A stretch of DNA of 26,567 nt from DSUN01 sp035527715. GTDB taxonomy: Bacteria > Planctomycetota > PUPC01 > DSUN01. The stretch covers positions 1 to 26,567 of the forward strand of contig DATKZY010000237.1 in assembly GCA_035527715.1 (NCBI GenBank), written 5' to 3'. This document shows, one piece after another, positions 6,937 through 15,153 of the stretch. Within the stretch, counting starts at the first letter, position 1; every line of letters begins with the position of its first letter. A model generated the notes under the pieces. It was not told where the DNA came from. It saw only the letters and a program-made list of their open reading frames with translations, and ran no database searches. The translations under genes and the position numbers were made by a program.

Positions 6937-9477
6937 CTACCCGTGCTCGTGGCCGGGCGTGGCGCCGTGGCCGTGGGTGTGGTAGGCGCCCGAAGCGGGG
7001 TGGTGCGGGTGCTTCGCCTCGACGAGGAGCCGGCCGCGAAGCTCGGCCTGGGCCTCCTTGTAGAGCTTGACGAGGCGGCGACGCGACGCCTCGTCGAAGG
7101 CTGTGGCCAGGGTGTTCAGGTACTCGATGCCGCCCTCGACGAGACCGAGCATGTGCTCGGCGGCGGGGCCGTCGAAGGCCCGCGTGTCGCCGACCCGCAC
7201 GTAGACGGGCGAGGTGTGGGCGGCGAGATAGGCGTCGGGGTGCCCCTCCAGCCCGAAGCAGCGGGCGGCGAGCCAGCCGCTGCGCGCGACGCGCACCTTG
7301 GCGGCGGCGCGGAGGCGTCGGACGCCCTTCCCTCCCCTCTCCGAGGCGACGACGCGGCCGTCCTCGACGATCTCGATGCCGCCGAGTGGCCAGACGGCCT
7401 CCGCCGTGGCCTGGACCTCGAGCGTGCCGCCCGAGGCGTTCATCGTGATGGTGTCGCCGACGCGATGGCCGTCCACCCGCAGGTCAATCAGCGGCCCCGT
7501 GCTGCTGAAGGTGCGGCCGGCGCGAACGGCTTCCGCCCAGGCCTCGTAGTCGAGGGGCCGCTGCGGGTCGAGAAGGGCGTAGGTGCGCAGCCAGCCGAGG
7601 GCGCAGTAGGCGCCCATCTTGTCGGTGCCGCCGCACACGGCCACGCGGTAGCCGCAGTTGAGGTACCGATACCACTCCTGCGTCGGGAAGTCGCTGCCGC
7701 GCAGGCCGCGAATCTCGAGGGCGTCCACCAGGCCCTTCAGGATCGGCACGGGGTCCTCCGTGTGGCCGCAGTAGGGATAGTGGGGGCGGATGACGACGCC
7801 GCCCTTCCGCTTGTTCTCGCGCGCCCACTCGGCGAGGGCCATGAAATCGGGGTCGCCCACGTAGGACTCGCTCGGCCCGCCGCAGCACATGGGGTAGACG
7901 GGCAGGCCCTGGGTGCCGAGCATGGACATGTGGCCGAGCATGTGATTGCGGTTCTCGGTGCCGACGTAGACGATCGTGTCGTCCTCGACCACGCCCGGCT
8001 TGCCCGTGATGTCGCCCGCGTTGGTGAACAGGCGCCCCCACTGGGAGGCGAGCAGGTTCACGACGTTCACGCCCTCGCCCTGGGCCTGGAGCCAGGCGGT
8101 GTGGGGGCTGATGAAGTGCACGTGGGTGTCGGCAGTGACCCAGCCGCCCCGACGCCAGTCGGCGCCGCGCTCGATGGCCAGCTCGAGCGCCTCCTGGCCG
8201 GGACGCACGGTGACCCTGGTGCGGGTGGGCGTGTACTCGAAGCCCTTGTACAGCTCGATGTAGAGGTCGCCGACGGGCAGGTCGGTGGTGAACTCGCCCT
8301 GGACGTAGGCGAAGTTCCGCCCGCCCGACACGACGTCGGCCCCGTAGTCCTCGAACCAGCGGGCGTTGATCTGCGCGTGGTGGCCGTAGGGGGCGATGTA
8401 CTCGCCCCGCGAGCCCGAGATGTGGATGCGGGCAGGCACGGGCCTGCCCGTCGCCGCGTCGCGGATGACGACGCGCATCCACTGGCGGGTCTTGCCGAGG
8501 ACTTCGAGCTTTGCCGCGCCGCAGGGGGCCTTGCCGCGGTGGAACGCCTCGCCGAGCGAGAACTTGAGCTTCCTCTTGCCCTCCGGCCTCACCGTGATCG
8601 TGGCGTCCTCCGAGCCGAATGCCTCGATGAGCTGCTCCCCGCCGACGACCGGCTCCTGCGCGTTGTAGAGACCGGCATAGGGCGAGGCAAGCCATTTCCT
8701 CCCGCGCGGGCCGGTGGACTGCTCGATGCGGGCGATGCCGCCGAGGTCCACGCTGGCCTCCGCGATCTTGGGCGGCGTCTTGCCCGTCCGCACGCGATAG
8801 GTGCGGCGCGGCAGGTGGCGCAGCGGGTGCGAGCCGCCGCGGTAGAGCGTCAGGCCGGCCACGAGCAGCGGCGATTCCTGGAGGCCGCGAATCGTGATCG
8901 AACGGAGCGGCTTGTCGGGATGGGGGTTCGGCATGGCGCAGAGGAGCGGCACGCCGTGGAAGCCGCCGACCCCCGTCTGCGCCCTGCCCCACTGCCAGTC
9001 CTGGGGCGCATTCGTGGGGTCCACCGTCTTCCACTGGTGGAACGGCACGGCGAGCCAGGCGGGGCCTGGGCTTTCGGCCATGTTCACCTCGAAGCGCCCG
9101 CGGACAGGCGCGACTGCCGTCGAGCCGTCGGCGTAGGCGATCTCGTATTCGGCGACCACGAGGCCCTCGCACGGGTCCTCGCTGCGAACCGTCTCGGGCA
9201 GTTGCCGCCACTCGTGGAGGAAGCACAGAAAGGTCGCCTTGCCCCGCAGCCGCACGGTCGCATCGGGCCGGCCCTTCGCGGCGAGAATGACGCGAGGCCC
9301 TTTGCCCTCGGCCATCCTGAATGGGATGCCCCAGGGCGTCTGCCGGCCCTCGGGGTACTTGCCCACCGCCTCGGCGAGCTTCTGCCACCACTCGCCGGCG
9401 ACCTCTGGCGGCGGCCAGTTGAAGAGCCGAGCCAGCTTCACCGTCGAGCACGACGCTCCGAATCGCTTGCTGGCCAT
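6937..9477 (-). CDS. CehA/McbA-type PHP-domain metallohydrolase
   Basis: An 846-residue protein of the CehA/McbA group, named after carbamate hydrolases but mostly of unknown substrate. The C-terminal half is a PHP metal-dependent hydrolase: D450-T-H452-V-H454 supplies the first metal ligands, H566 lies in RPHYPYCGH, and D619 in CGGTDKMG. The N-terminal 440 residues look like beta domains and include the stretch DAATGRPVPARIHISG, usual before the PHP domain. The C-terminus is histidine-rich (HTHGHGATPGHEHG), possibly binding metal. No signal peptide is seen, so the location is unclear. The ATG at 9477 is chosen because GGAGG (9486-9490) lies 8 nt upstream; the open frame extends to 10173 only as antisense of the divergent gene. 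It is the first gene of the minus-strand operon, with a promoter at 9522-9550. Confidence 0.88.
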   Translation of the reverse strand: MASKRFGASCSTVKLARLFNWPPPEVAGEWWQKLAEAVGKYPEGRQTPWGIPFRMAEGKGPRVILAAKGRPDATVRLRGKATFLCFLHEWRQLPETVRSEDPCEGLVVAEYEIAYADGSTAVAPVRGRFEVNMAESPGPAWLAVPFHQWKTVDPTNAPQDWQWGRAQTGVGGFHGVPLLCAMPNPHPDKPLRSITIRGLQESPLLVAGLTLYRGGSHPLRHLPRRTYRVRTGKTPPKIAEASVDLGGIARIEQSTGPRGRKWLASPYAGLYNAQEPVVGGEQLIEAFGSEDATITVRPEGKRKLKFSLGEAFHRGKAPCGAAKLEVLGKTRQWMRVVIRDAATGRPVPARIHISGSRGEYIAPYGHHAQINARWFEDYGADVVSGGRNFAYVQGEFTTDLPVGDLYIELYKGFEYTPTRTRVTVRPGQEALELAIERGADWRRGGWVTADTHVHFISPHTAWLQAQGEGVNVVNLLASQWGRLFTNAGDITGKPGVVEDDTIVYVGTENRNHMLGHMSMLGTQGLPVYPMCCGGPSESYVGDPDFMALAEWARENKRKGGVVIRPHYPYCGHTEDPVPILKGLVDALEIRGLRGSDFPTQEWYRYLNCGYRVAVCGGTDKMGAYCALGWLRTYALLDPQRPLDYEAWAEAVRAGRTFSSTGPLIDLRVDGHRVGDTITMNASGGTLEVQATAEAVWPLGGIEIVEDGRVVASERGGKGVRRLRAAAKVRVARSGWLAARCFGLEGHPDAYLAAHTSPVYVRVGDTRAFDGPAAEHMLGLVEGGIEYLNTLATAFDEASRRRLVKLYKEAQAELRGRLLVEAKHPHHPASGAYHTHGHGATPGHEHG

Positions 9478-9521
9478 CACCGGCACCTCCGTGCAACAGG
9501 GAGCCCCCCTGCAACGCCCCC

Positions 9522-9550
9522 AGCATACGCGCGAGGCCCGCGTTTGTCCA
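9522..9550 (-). promoter_or_regulatory. Candidate sigma70-like promoter for the CehA/McbA operon
   Basis: Read on the minus strand: -35 TGGACA (9550-9545), a 17-bp spacer and -10 TATGCT (9527-9522). The predicted transcript would start near 9515, leaving a leader of about 38 nt before the ATG at 9477. Confidence 0.55.
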
Positions 9551-9552
9551 GC

Positions 9553-9581
9553 TTGCGCGCGTCGCGGACGGCCACTAGAAT
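9553..9581 (+). promoter_or_regulatory. Candidate sigma70-like promoter for the secreted-protein operon
   Basis: -35 TTGCGC (9553-9558), a 17-bp spacer and -10 TAGAAT (9576-9581). A transcript start near 9588 would give a leader of about 25 nt before the GTG at 9613. The -35 box is only 2 bp from that of the opposite promoter. Confidence 0.55.
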
Positions 9582-9612
9582 GGGGGCGCCCCGAGATGAG
9601 CAGGAGACGATC

Positions 9613-12600
9613 GTGAACCTTGCCCGCAGCGGCCTCCTCGTTCTCCTCCTTGCTATTCCCTGCCCCCCCGTCGCAGCGGAAGGCATCGCGGAGGGCCGAG
9701 CCGCCTTCGGCAAGCTGGTGGCGATGCGGGACGGCCTGCTCGCCGAGCTCGGAAAGCGCCAGGCCGCCGACCAGCAGAGAGGGCCTGCACAGCACCTGGT
9801 TCTCCGGCTCGACGAGGGGGCCGACCGCGACGACCTCCACCTCGTCCTCCGCCGGGCTGGCGGCCAGTGGCGGACCGCCTTCGCCGAGGTGCCCGCCTGG
9901 GCTCAGGGCACGATGCAGGAGTGGCGCGGCTTCCACCTGGCCAACGGCGCCGGCATCGCCTGGCGGCCAAACCTGCGGTTCCCTGTGGATGCCTCCGCCG
10001 CGAGGCTCGACGCGGGCCGCCTCCGCGGCTCGCTCCGCGTCGAGTTCCGGCTCGACCAGACCCTCGACGAGAAGCTCCCGCCCGGCGAGCCGGTGAGCTG
10101 GTGGGACCGGTTCATCCCAACGGGCCACGCGATCCCACGCAAGCAGTCCTATGCGATTGACGCGGTCGTGCACGACGACGCGGTGCTACTCGACCTGGTC
10201 CTCGAGGGCGGCGTGCACTGGCAACCGAAGAAGAAGGGCGACAAGGCGCCGACCCTGGTCGAGCGCCCTATCTTCGCCCGCCTCGTGGTGCCGAGCACGC
10301 GCTTCACGGCGATGCGGGTGCAGACGCCCACCTGGAACGGCGGCTACCACGAGGGCGACGCCACGGGCCTGCGCCTCGATGCGGGGCGCATCACCGGCAC
10401 GCTAGTCGTCTACCTGCACCAGGACGGCTGGATTCCCTGGGGCGGGGGCAAGACCTATCAGCGTCCGCCGCAGGTGATCACGTTCGAGCTCGACGCGCGG
10501 CTCACGCACCATGCCCTCAGCGGCACGTTCAAGGCCAGCGGCGACATGGGCGACTACCAAGGCGAGGTGCGCGGCCGCGGCGGCAAGGCCGTCGCCGGCA
10601 GGTTCACGGCCAGCGGCGAGCTTGGCGAACAGGTCGGCGCCCTCGACGGAATGCTTCTCGACGACCCCGCAAGAATTGGGGACCGCCTGAAGGCGGGACC
10701 CAAAGCAGGAGGCGACGCAAGCGGGGCGCAAGTCAACACGGTGCTGCACCACATTCGCGCGCTGCACCTGGCCCTCCAGCACTACCCGTTGCCGCTGGAT
10801 GAGGCCCTGGCGCAGACCGACACGGCGGCCCCCGACTGGGCAGGGGCCGATGCCGCAAAGGTGGCGGCCTATTGCCGCGAGGCGCTGGCGATGCTCGCGG
10901 GCGTGCCCTCCCCTGCCGACGCGGCACTGCCCACGCCAATCCCGGAGCAGAGCGTCGAGGCCGAATGGTCGCCTGTCCGCGACTGGCGCGTGATTGGGCC
11001 GTTCGAGCAGCGCGTGGGCCTGGAGAACGACGCGGGCCTCGTGCCCCAGGTCGTGCCGCTGGCCGGCATCAAGCACGTGCAGGAGATGGACCGACTCGGC
11101 GCACGGCAGCCCGACGCCCCGAGACGCGAGTGGCAGGAGGCGACGTGTCCGGGCACGCGACTCGGCGCGCCGTGGGACAAGCCAGGCTTCTACAACCGTT
11201 TCCAAGGGGAGCTATGGTATGCCGCCGCCGACATCAGGAGCGAGGCGGCAGGGAGATCCTGGCTGAGCCTCGAGTCGGGCGACTTCGCCAAGCTGTGGGT
11301 CAACGGCCGCCTCGTGTGGGCCGACGCCGAGAAGCCGTGGCGCTATCGCCCGCGCGGGCGTGTCGTCGTGCCGGTCGAACTAAGGGCAGGCAACAACACG
11401 CTCCTCGTGCGCGTCCACCGCGACCGCGAGCCATCGTGGGTGCGGGTGGCCATCGCGACCCGTCCGCCGCAGCGCGCCGGCCAGCCGCCCCCGACGCCGC
11501 CAGTCTCAAGCCCCTGCGTGTTCCCCGACGCCACGCCCCCGCTGGCCTGGGACATCGAGAAGGGCACCAACGTCGCATGGCGCAGGCCCGAGCTGGGCGG
11601 GAAGGCGCGGCCGTTCGTCGTAGGCGACGCGCTCTTCGTGACCGGTCCCGAGGGCACGGTCCACTGCCTCGACGCCGCGACCGGCCAGGTCCGCTGGTCG
11701 CGCGACGCGAAGCTCGAGGAGTTCGTTGACCCCAGGACGCTGGACGCCTGGCGCAAGGGCGAAGATGCGACCGAACGCGTCGCCCTCCTCAAGCGGCTCA
11801 AGGACGAAGCCGGCCTCGGCTCCTATCGCCCCGAGGATCTGCGGGTGAGCGCGAATGCCGACGCGCTCTTCGTGACCACCCAGGCGCAGAACCTCGCCAT
11901 CCGTTTCCGCCACAGGGCCGATGGGAAGCCGGACTACGAGCGCCTGTGGGAGAGCAACTACGAGCACGGCGGCTTCGGCACGATTGCCGCGCCGTCGGTC
12001 GCCACGGAGAAGTACCTCTTCACCTCGATGCCCGTGCTCGAGCGCGGCCCGCACTGCCCCGACGCGCGAGTGGAGCTTCACGTGCAGGACGCCGCGACGG
12101 GCCGTCCCCTCGCCCGCCTCAAGCCGGCGCTCGAGAACGCCGTCATGCACGACGTTGCGCCCGTGGTCGCCGGCGGCTACGTCTTCTGCCTCGACTCGGG
12201 CGGCGGCACTCACGGCGGCCATACGACCCACGGCCAGGTCGCCATCGCCACGGCCGACGACAAGCTGTTCCTCGTCGCGCGCAACCTCATTGACCTCGGC
12301 ACCCGCGCGAGCCCGGTCTTCGCGGGTGGCCGCATGTATCTCCGTTCGCCGCAGGCCCTCACGTGCATCGCGGTGACGACGCCCGCAGGCAAGCGCTTCC
12401 AGGCGGAGCGGCTGGCGAAGACCCTCCTCGCCTCCCTCGGCGCCGCGCCCACGACCGCCGCCCCGCGCAACATCATGGCGGCAGACGAAGACTTCCCGGA
12501 CTATGTGCCTATCGGCAAGCTCCTCGATGGCAGGGCCACCGAGTTCTGGCTTGGCGGCGGGCCCTCTGGTGCCGAATCCGACTTGAGGAAGCAGCTCAGG

Positions 12601-13734
12601 TCGTTCAAGCCCCTCTCGCGCGAGCACGCCTTCAACGACCCGCCCCTCTTCCACCGCACCTACGAGCTTCAGGGCACGGGCGACATCGTGCCTGTCTTCT
12701 CCACCCGCGTGGACCCTCGCTGCGTGAGCAGCAAGGACGGTTCGGGCGTCCTCTTCACCGTGCTCGACAACCCGCGCGACCGCATCATCGTGCCGACGCT
12801 CAAGGCCAACGGCGTCACGCAATGGCTCGCTGGCCAGGAGCTCAAGCCCGACGAGCCGCTCCACCTCAAGCCCGGCCTCTATCCCTACCTCGTCTGCATT
12901 CACCCCGAGTACTACAGAGTCGAGCCGAAGGAGGAGATTCCGCCCGTGGCCGTCGCCAAGGCTGTCGAGAAGGGCGCGCTCAAGGAGGTCGGCTGGCCGA
13001 GGACGTGGCAGGTCTTCGGCCCCCTGCCGCCCGACGCCCCGCCACTCGAAGGTGACGAGCTGAAGCGAATCCCCGACAAGCTCACCGTCGGCGACCGCGA
13101 CTACCCGCCCTTCACCATCCCCGCGGACGCCAACACGGTCTACCTCACGAGCCTGCTCGACCTGCGCCCCGGCCAGAAGCCTGACGTAGCGAACGCGCCG
13201 AAGACCGTGCGGATCGGCACGCCGAGCGTCGCCTATGCCTTCGCCACCGTCGAGTGCCCCGCCGACGGCATCCTCTGCGTCAACGCGAGCGGCGACTGGT
13301 TCATGACCTGGTATCTGGACGGCGAAGTCGTGTATGATACAATGCAGAGCGGCAACGGGGCGGCCGCGACCGACCTGAACGCCCACCCCTTCGCCATTCG
13401 CGTCGCGAAGGGCAAACACGTCCTCGCCGTGCAGGTGAAGCCGGGGAGCAAGGGCTGGTCGTTCACCAGCATCGCCGGCTTCGACCCCGTTGGTAGTGCG
13501 GGCTTCAGCCCGTATCTTGCCGACTTCCGCGTGCCGTCGAAGCAGAAGAAGGCGGAGCCTGACTTCCGCTTCGCCCCCGCCTTCAAGGAGATTCCGCATC
13601 CGCCCACGCGGATGCGTCGCTGGCTCGAGCGCGCCCGGGCCTGCAAGGCGCGCCTCGAGGCCGTCGTCCGCGACCTCCCCGGCACCGAGGAGGCCAAAGC
13701 GGCCACCGCCATCCTGACCCAGGTAGACAACTGA
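9613..13734 (+). CDS. Secreted modular protein with PQQ-type beta-propeller and galactose-binding-like domains
   Basis: A 1373-residue exported protein. The signal peptide is LARSGLLVLLLAIPCPPVAA with likely cleavage after VAA. Residues 25-370 are beta-rich and contain an internal repeat (ARLDAGRLRGSLRV near 131, LRLDAGRITGTLVV near 254). A galactose-binding-like module follows (about 449-618, DWRVIGPFEQ ... GDFAKLWVNGRLVW). A PQQ-type propeller (about 636-1117) shows strands such as GTVHCLDAATGQVRWS. A second binding-like module (about 1125-1290) starts TWQVFGPL and ends at a palindrome-coded linker. Such proteins are usually periplasmic or surface-bound; no catalytic residues are recognised and the ligand is unknown. 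The GTG start is chosen for its signal peptide and AGGAG (9602-9606), 6 nt upstream; extending the frame back to 6931 would read antisense of the divergent gene. It is the first gene of the plus-strand operon, 15 nt before the sulfatase. Confidence 0.85.
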   Translation: MNLARSGLLVLLLAIPCPPVAAEGIAEGRAAFGKLVAMRDGLLAELGKRQAADQQRGPAQHLVLRLDEGADRDDLHLVLRRAGGQWRTAFAEVPAWAQGTMQEWRGFHLANGAGIAWRPNLRFPVDASAARLDAGRLRGSLRVEFRLDQTLDEKLPPGEPVSWWDRFIPTGHAIPRKQSYAIDAVVHDDAVLLDLVLEGGVHWQPKKKGDKAPTLVERPIFARLVVPSTRFTAMRVQTPTWNGGYHEGDATGLRLDAGRITGTLVVYLHQDGWIPWGGGKTYQRPPQVITFELDARLTHHALSGTFKASGDMGDYQGEVRGRGGKAVAGRFTASGELGEQVGALDGMLLDDPARIGDRLKAGPKAGGDASGAQVNTVLHHIRALHLALQHYPLPLDEALAQTDTAAPDWAGADAAKVAAYCREALAMLAGVPSPADAALPTPIPEQSVEAEWSPVRDWRVIGPFEQRVGLENDAGLVPQVVPLAGIKHVQEMDRLGARQPDAPRREWQEATCPGTRLGAPWDKPGFYNRFQGELWYAAADIRSEAAGRSWLSLESGDFAKLWVNGRLVWADAEKPWRYRPRGRVVVPVELRAGNNTLLVRVHRDREPSWVRVAIATRPPQRAGQPPPTPPVSSPCVFPDATPPLAWDIEKGTNVAWRRPELGGKARPFVVGDALFVTGPEGTVHCLDAATGQVRWSRDAKLEEFVDPRTLDAWRKGEDATERVALLKRLKDEAGLGSYRPEDLRVSANADALFVTTQAQNLAIRFRHRADGKPDYERLWESNYEHGGFGTIAAPSVATEKYLFTSMPVLERGPHCPDARVELHVQDAATGRPLARLKPALENAVMHDVAPVVAGGYVFCLDSGGGTHGGHTTHGQVAIATADDKLFLVARNLIDLGTRASPVFAGGRMYLRSPQALTCIAVTTPAGKRFQAERLAKTLLASLGAAPTTAAPRNIMAADEDFPDYVPIGKLLDGRATEFWLGGGPSGAESDLRKQLRSFKPLSREHAFNDPPLFHRTYELQGTGDIVPVFSTRVDPRCVSSKDGSGVLFTVLDNPRDRIIVPTLKANGVTQWLAGQELKPDEPLHLKPGLYPYLVCIHPEYYRVEPKEEIPPVAVAKAVEKGALKEVGWPRTWQVFGPLPPDAPPLEGDELKRIPDKLTVGDRDYPPFTIPADANTVYLTSLLDLRPGQKPDVANAPKTVRIGTPSVAYAFATVECPADGILCVNASGDWFMTWYLDGEVVYDTMQSGNGAAATDLNAHPFAIRVAKGKHVLAVQVKPGSKGWSFTSIAGFDPVGSAGFSPYLADFRVPSKQKKAEPDFRFAPAFKEIPHPPTRMRRWLERARACKARLEAVVRDLPGTEEAKAATAILTQVDN
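10676..10703. repeat. In-frame palindrome 1, PQQ-propeller gene
   Basis: TTGGG-GA-CCGCCT-GA-AGGCGG-GA-CCCAA: nested arms TTGGG/CCCAA and CCGCCT/AGGCGG with symmetric GA interruptions. It encodes part of ARIGDRLKAGPKAGG, a linker-like stretch between the N-terminal beta region and the next part of the protein. Confidence 0.75.
13494..13518. repeat. In-frame palindrome 2 (25-bp element, forward copy)
   Basis: The core CGGGCTTCAGCCCG (13499-13512) is flanked by TAGTG and TATCTT. The reverse complement of 22560-22584 matches these 25 bp at 24 positions. In this gene it encodes GSAGFSPYL directly after the second galactose-binding-like module. Confidence 0.9.
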
Positions 13735-13749
13735 AAGGAGAACCGGAAG

Positions 13750-15153
13750 ATGAATCGTCGCGGCTTTCTCAACGTGTGCGGCGCGGGAGCAGCGTCGTTC
13801 GCTCTCGCCAAGGGGGGCCACGCCGCTGAGGCGCCCGGCCGCAAGCCCAACGTGGTCTTCCTCTTCACCGACGACCAGCGCGAGGACACAGTCGCGGCAC
13901 TGGGCAACCCGAACATCAAGACGCCCAACCTGGATGCCTTGGCGAAGTCGGGCGTCATCTTCCGCAACGCCTATTGCATGGGCGGCTTCAGCGGCGCCGT
14001 GTGCCTCCCCAGCCGCATGATGATGCTGCGCGGCCGCTCTTGGTTCTCGGTGCGCAATCTCCCGCCCGGCTTCCCGAACTTCCCCACCGCGCTCAACGAG
14101 GCCGGCTACGAAACCTATCACCACGGCAAGAAAGGCAACACCGACACGCAGGTGCACAAATTCTTCACCCACACCCACTATCTCGATGGCGACGGCGACC
14201 GCACGAGCGGCTTCCCCTGCAAGACCCTCGCCGACGACGCCATCGCGTTTCTCAAGACCCGCGACAAGGCCAAGCCCTTCTTCATCTACCTCGCCCCCGC
14301 CAACCCCCACGACCCGCGCGTGGCCGACAAGAAGTACATGGACCAGTACGACGCGGAGAAGATTCCGATGCCGCCGAACTTCCTGCCGTTCCACCCCTTC
14401 GACAACGGCGACATGGTCATCCGGGACGAGAAGCTTGCACCCTGGCCCCGCACCGAGGCCGAAGTCCGCAAGCAACTGCACGACTATTACGCCGTCATCA
14501 CGGGCATGGACGAGCAGGTCGGCCGCCTTGTCGCCGCGCTCAAGGACGCGGGCGAATTCGACAACACGATCTTCGTCTTCGCCAGCGACCAGGGCATCGC
14601 CATCGGCAGCCACGGCCTCATGGGCAAGCAGAACCTCTACGAGCACACGATGGGCGTGCCGCTGTTCCTCACCGGACCGGGCATTCCGCAGGGGAAGATC
14701 GTGGACGCCTTCGGCTATCTCTTCGACGTCTTCCCCACCGTGTGCGACCTGGTGGGGGCGAAGGTGCCCGAAGGCATCGAAGGCAAGAGCCTCGCACCCG
14801 TCATTCAGGGCAAGGCCGAGGGCGTGCGCGACGCGATCTTCCTCGCCTACAAGGGCATTCAGCGCGCCGTGCGGAAGAACCGATGGAAGCTTCTCCGCTA
14901 CCCACAGGTCAACAAGACCCAGCTCTTCGACCTCGACGCGGACCCCTTCGAGACGAAAGACCTGTCGGCCGACCCTGCGCACGCGGGAGAGGTCAAGGAG
15001 CTGCTCGCGCTGATGGCCGAGCAGCAGAAGCTCTTCGGCGACCCCCAGCCCCTCACGGTCGCGAGCCCTAAGCCGGCGGAGGTTGACCTGAGTTTCTTCC
15101 AGCGCGCGCGCCCACCTGCCAAAGGAGCCAAGGGGAAGGGTAAGGCGAAGTGA
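13750..15153 (+). CDS. Exported sulfatase (S1 family, arylsulfatase-type)
   Basis: A 467-residue sulfate ester hydrolase. Cysteine 85 in CLPSR (85-89) fits the C-x-P-S-R signature in which the cysteine is converted to formylglycine. Asp41-Asp42 (FTDDQ) supply calcium ligands; NPHDPR and SDQGIAIGSHGLMGKQNLYEH are the later active-site segments. In the last, DQG stands where DHG is more usual. The N-terminus MNRRGFLNVCGAGAASFALA is Tat-like with a twin arginine, so folded export to the periplasm is likely. AAAGGAG lies just upstream of the ATG. The GTG of the next gene overlaps its stop by 4 nt, suggesting translational coupling with the lyase-like protein and a shared sulfated polysaccharide substrate. 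The maturation enzyme is not in the window. The natural substrate cannot be assigned. Confidence 0.95.
   Translation: MNRRGFLNVCGAGAASFALAKGGHAAEAPGRKPNVVFLFTDDQREDTVAALGNPNIKTPNLDALAKSGVIFRNAYCMGGFSGAVCLPSRMMMLRGRSWFSVRNLPPGFPNFPTALNEAGYETYHHGKKGNTDTQVHKFFTHTHYLDGDGDRTSGFPCKTLADDAIAFLKTRDKAKPFFIYLAPANPHDPRVADKKYMDQYDAEKIPMPPNFLPFHPFDNGDMVIRDEKLAPWPRTEAEVRKQLHDYYAVITGMDEQVGRLVAALKDAGEFDNTIFVFASDQGIAIGSHGLMGKQNLYEHTMGVPLFLTGPGIPQGKIVDAFGYLFDVFPTVCDLVGAKVPEGIEGKSLAPVIQGKAEGVRDAIFLAYKGIQRAVRKNRWKLLRYPQVNKTQLFDLDADPFETKDLSADPAHAGEVKELLALMAEQQKLFGDPQPLTVASPKPAEVDLSFFQRARPPAKGAKGKGKAK

Noticed and set aside
8429..8450. 9-bp inverted repeat CGGGCAGGC / GCCTGCCCG in the CehA/McbA gene
   Set aside because: It encodes the family-typical TGRPVPARI segment, so it is better explained by protein conservation than by an inserted palindrome.
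6931..9612. Plus-strand frame that extends the propeller gene upstream to give a 2267-residue protein
   Set aside because: It runs antisense through the well-supported CehA/McbA gene; the signal peptide, ribosome binding site and promoter all mark GTG 9613 as the start.
9478..10173. Minus-strand upstream extension of the CehA/McbA gene
   Set aside because: It overlaps the divergent propeller gene, has no family similarity, and the ATG at 9477 has a good ribosome binding site.
11506..14982. Long minus-strand open frames opposite the secreted-protein genes (also 16512-20651)
   Set aside because: High-GC antisense frames rich in V, A, G, R and E; no domain, signal or ribosome binding site, and the plus strand has clear families.
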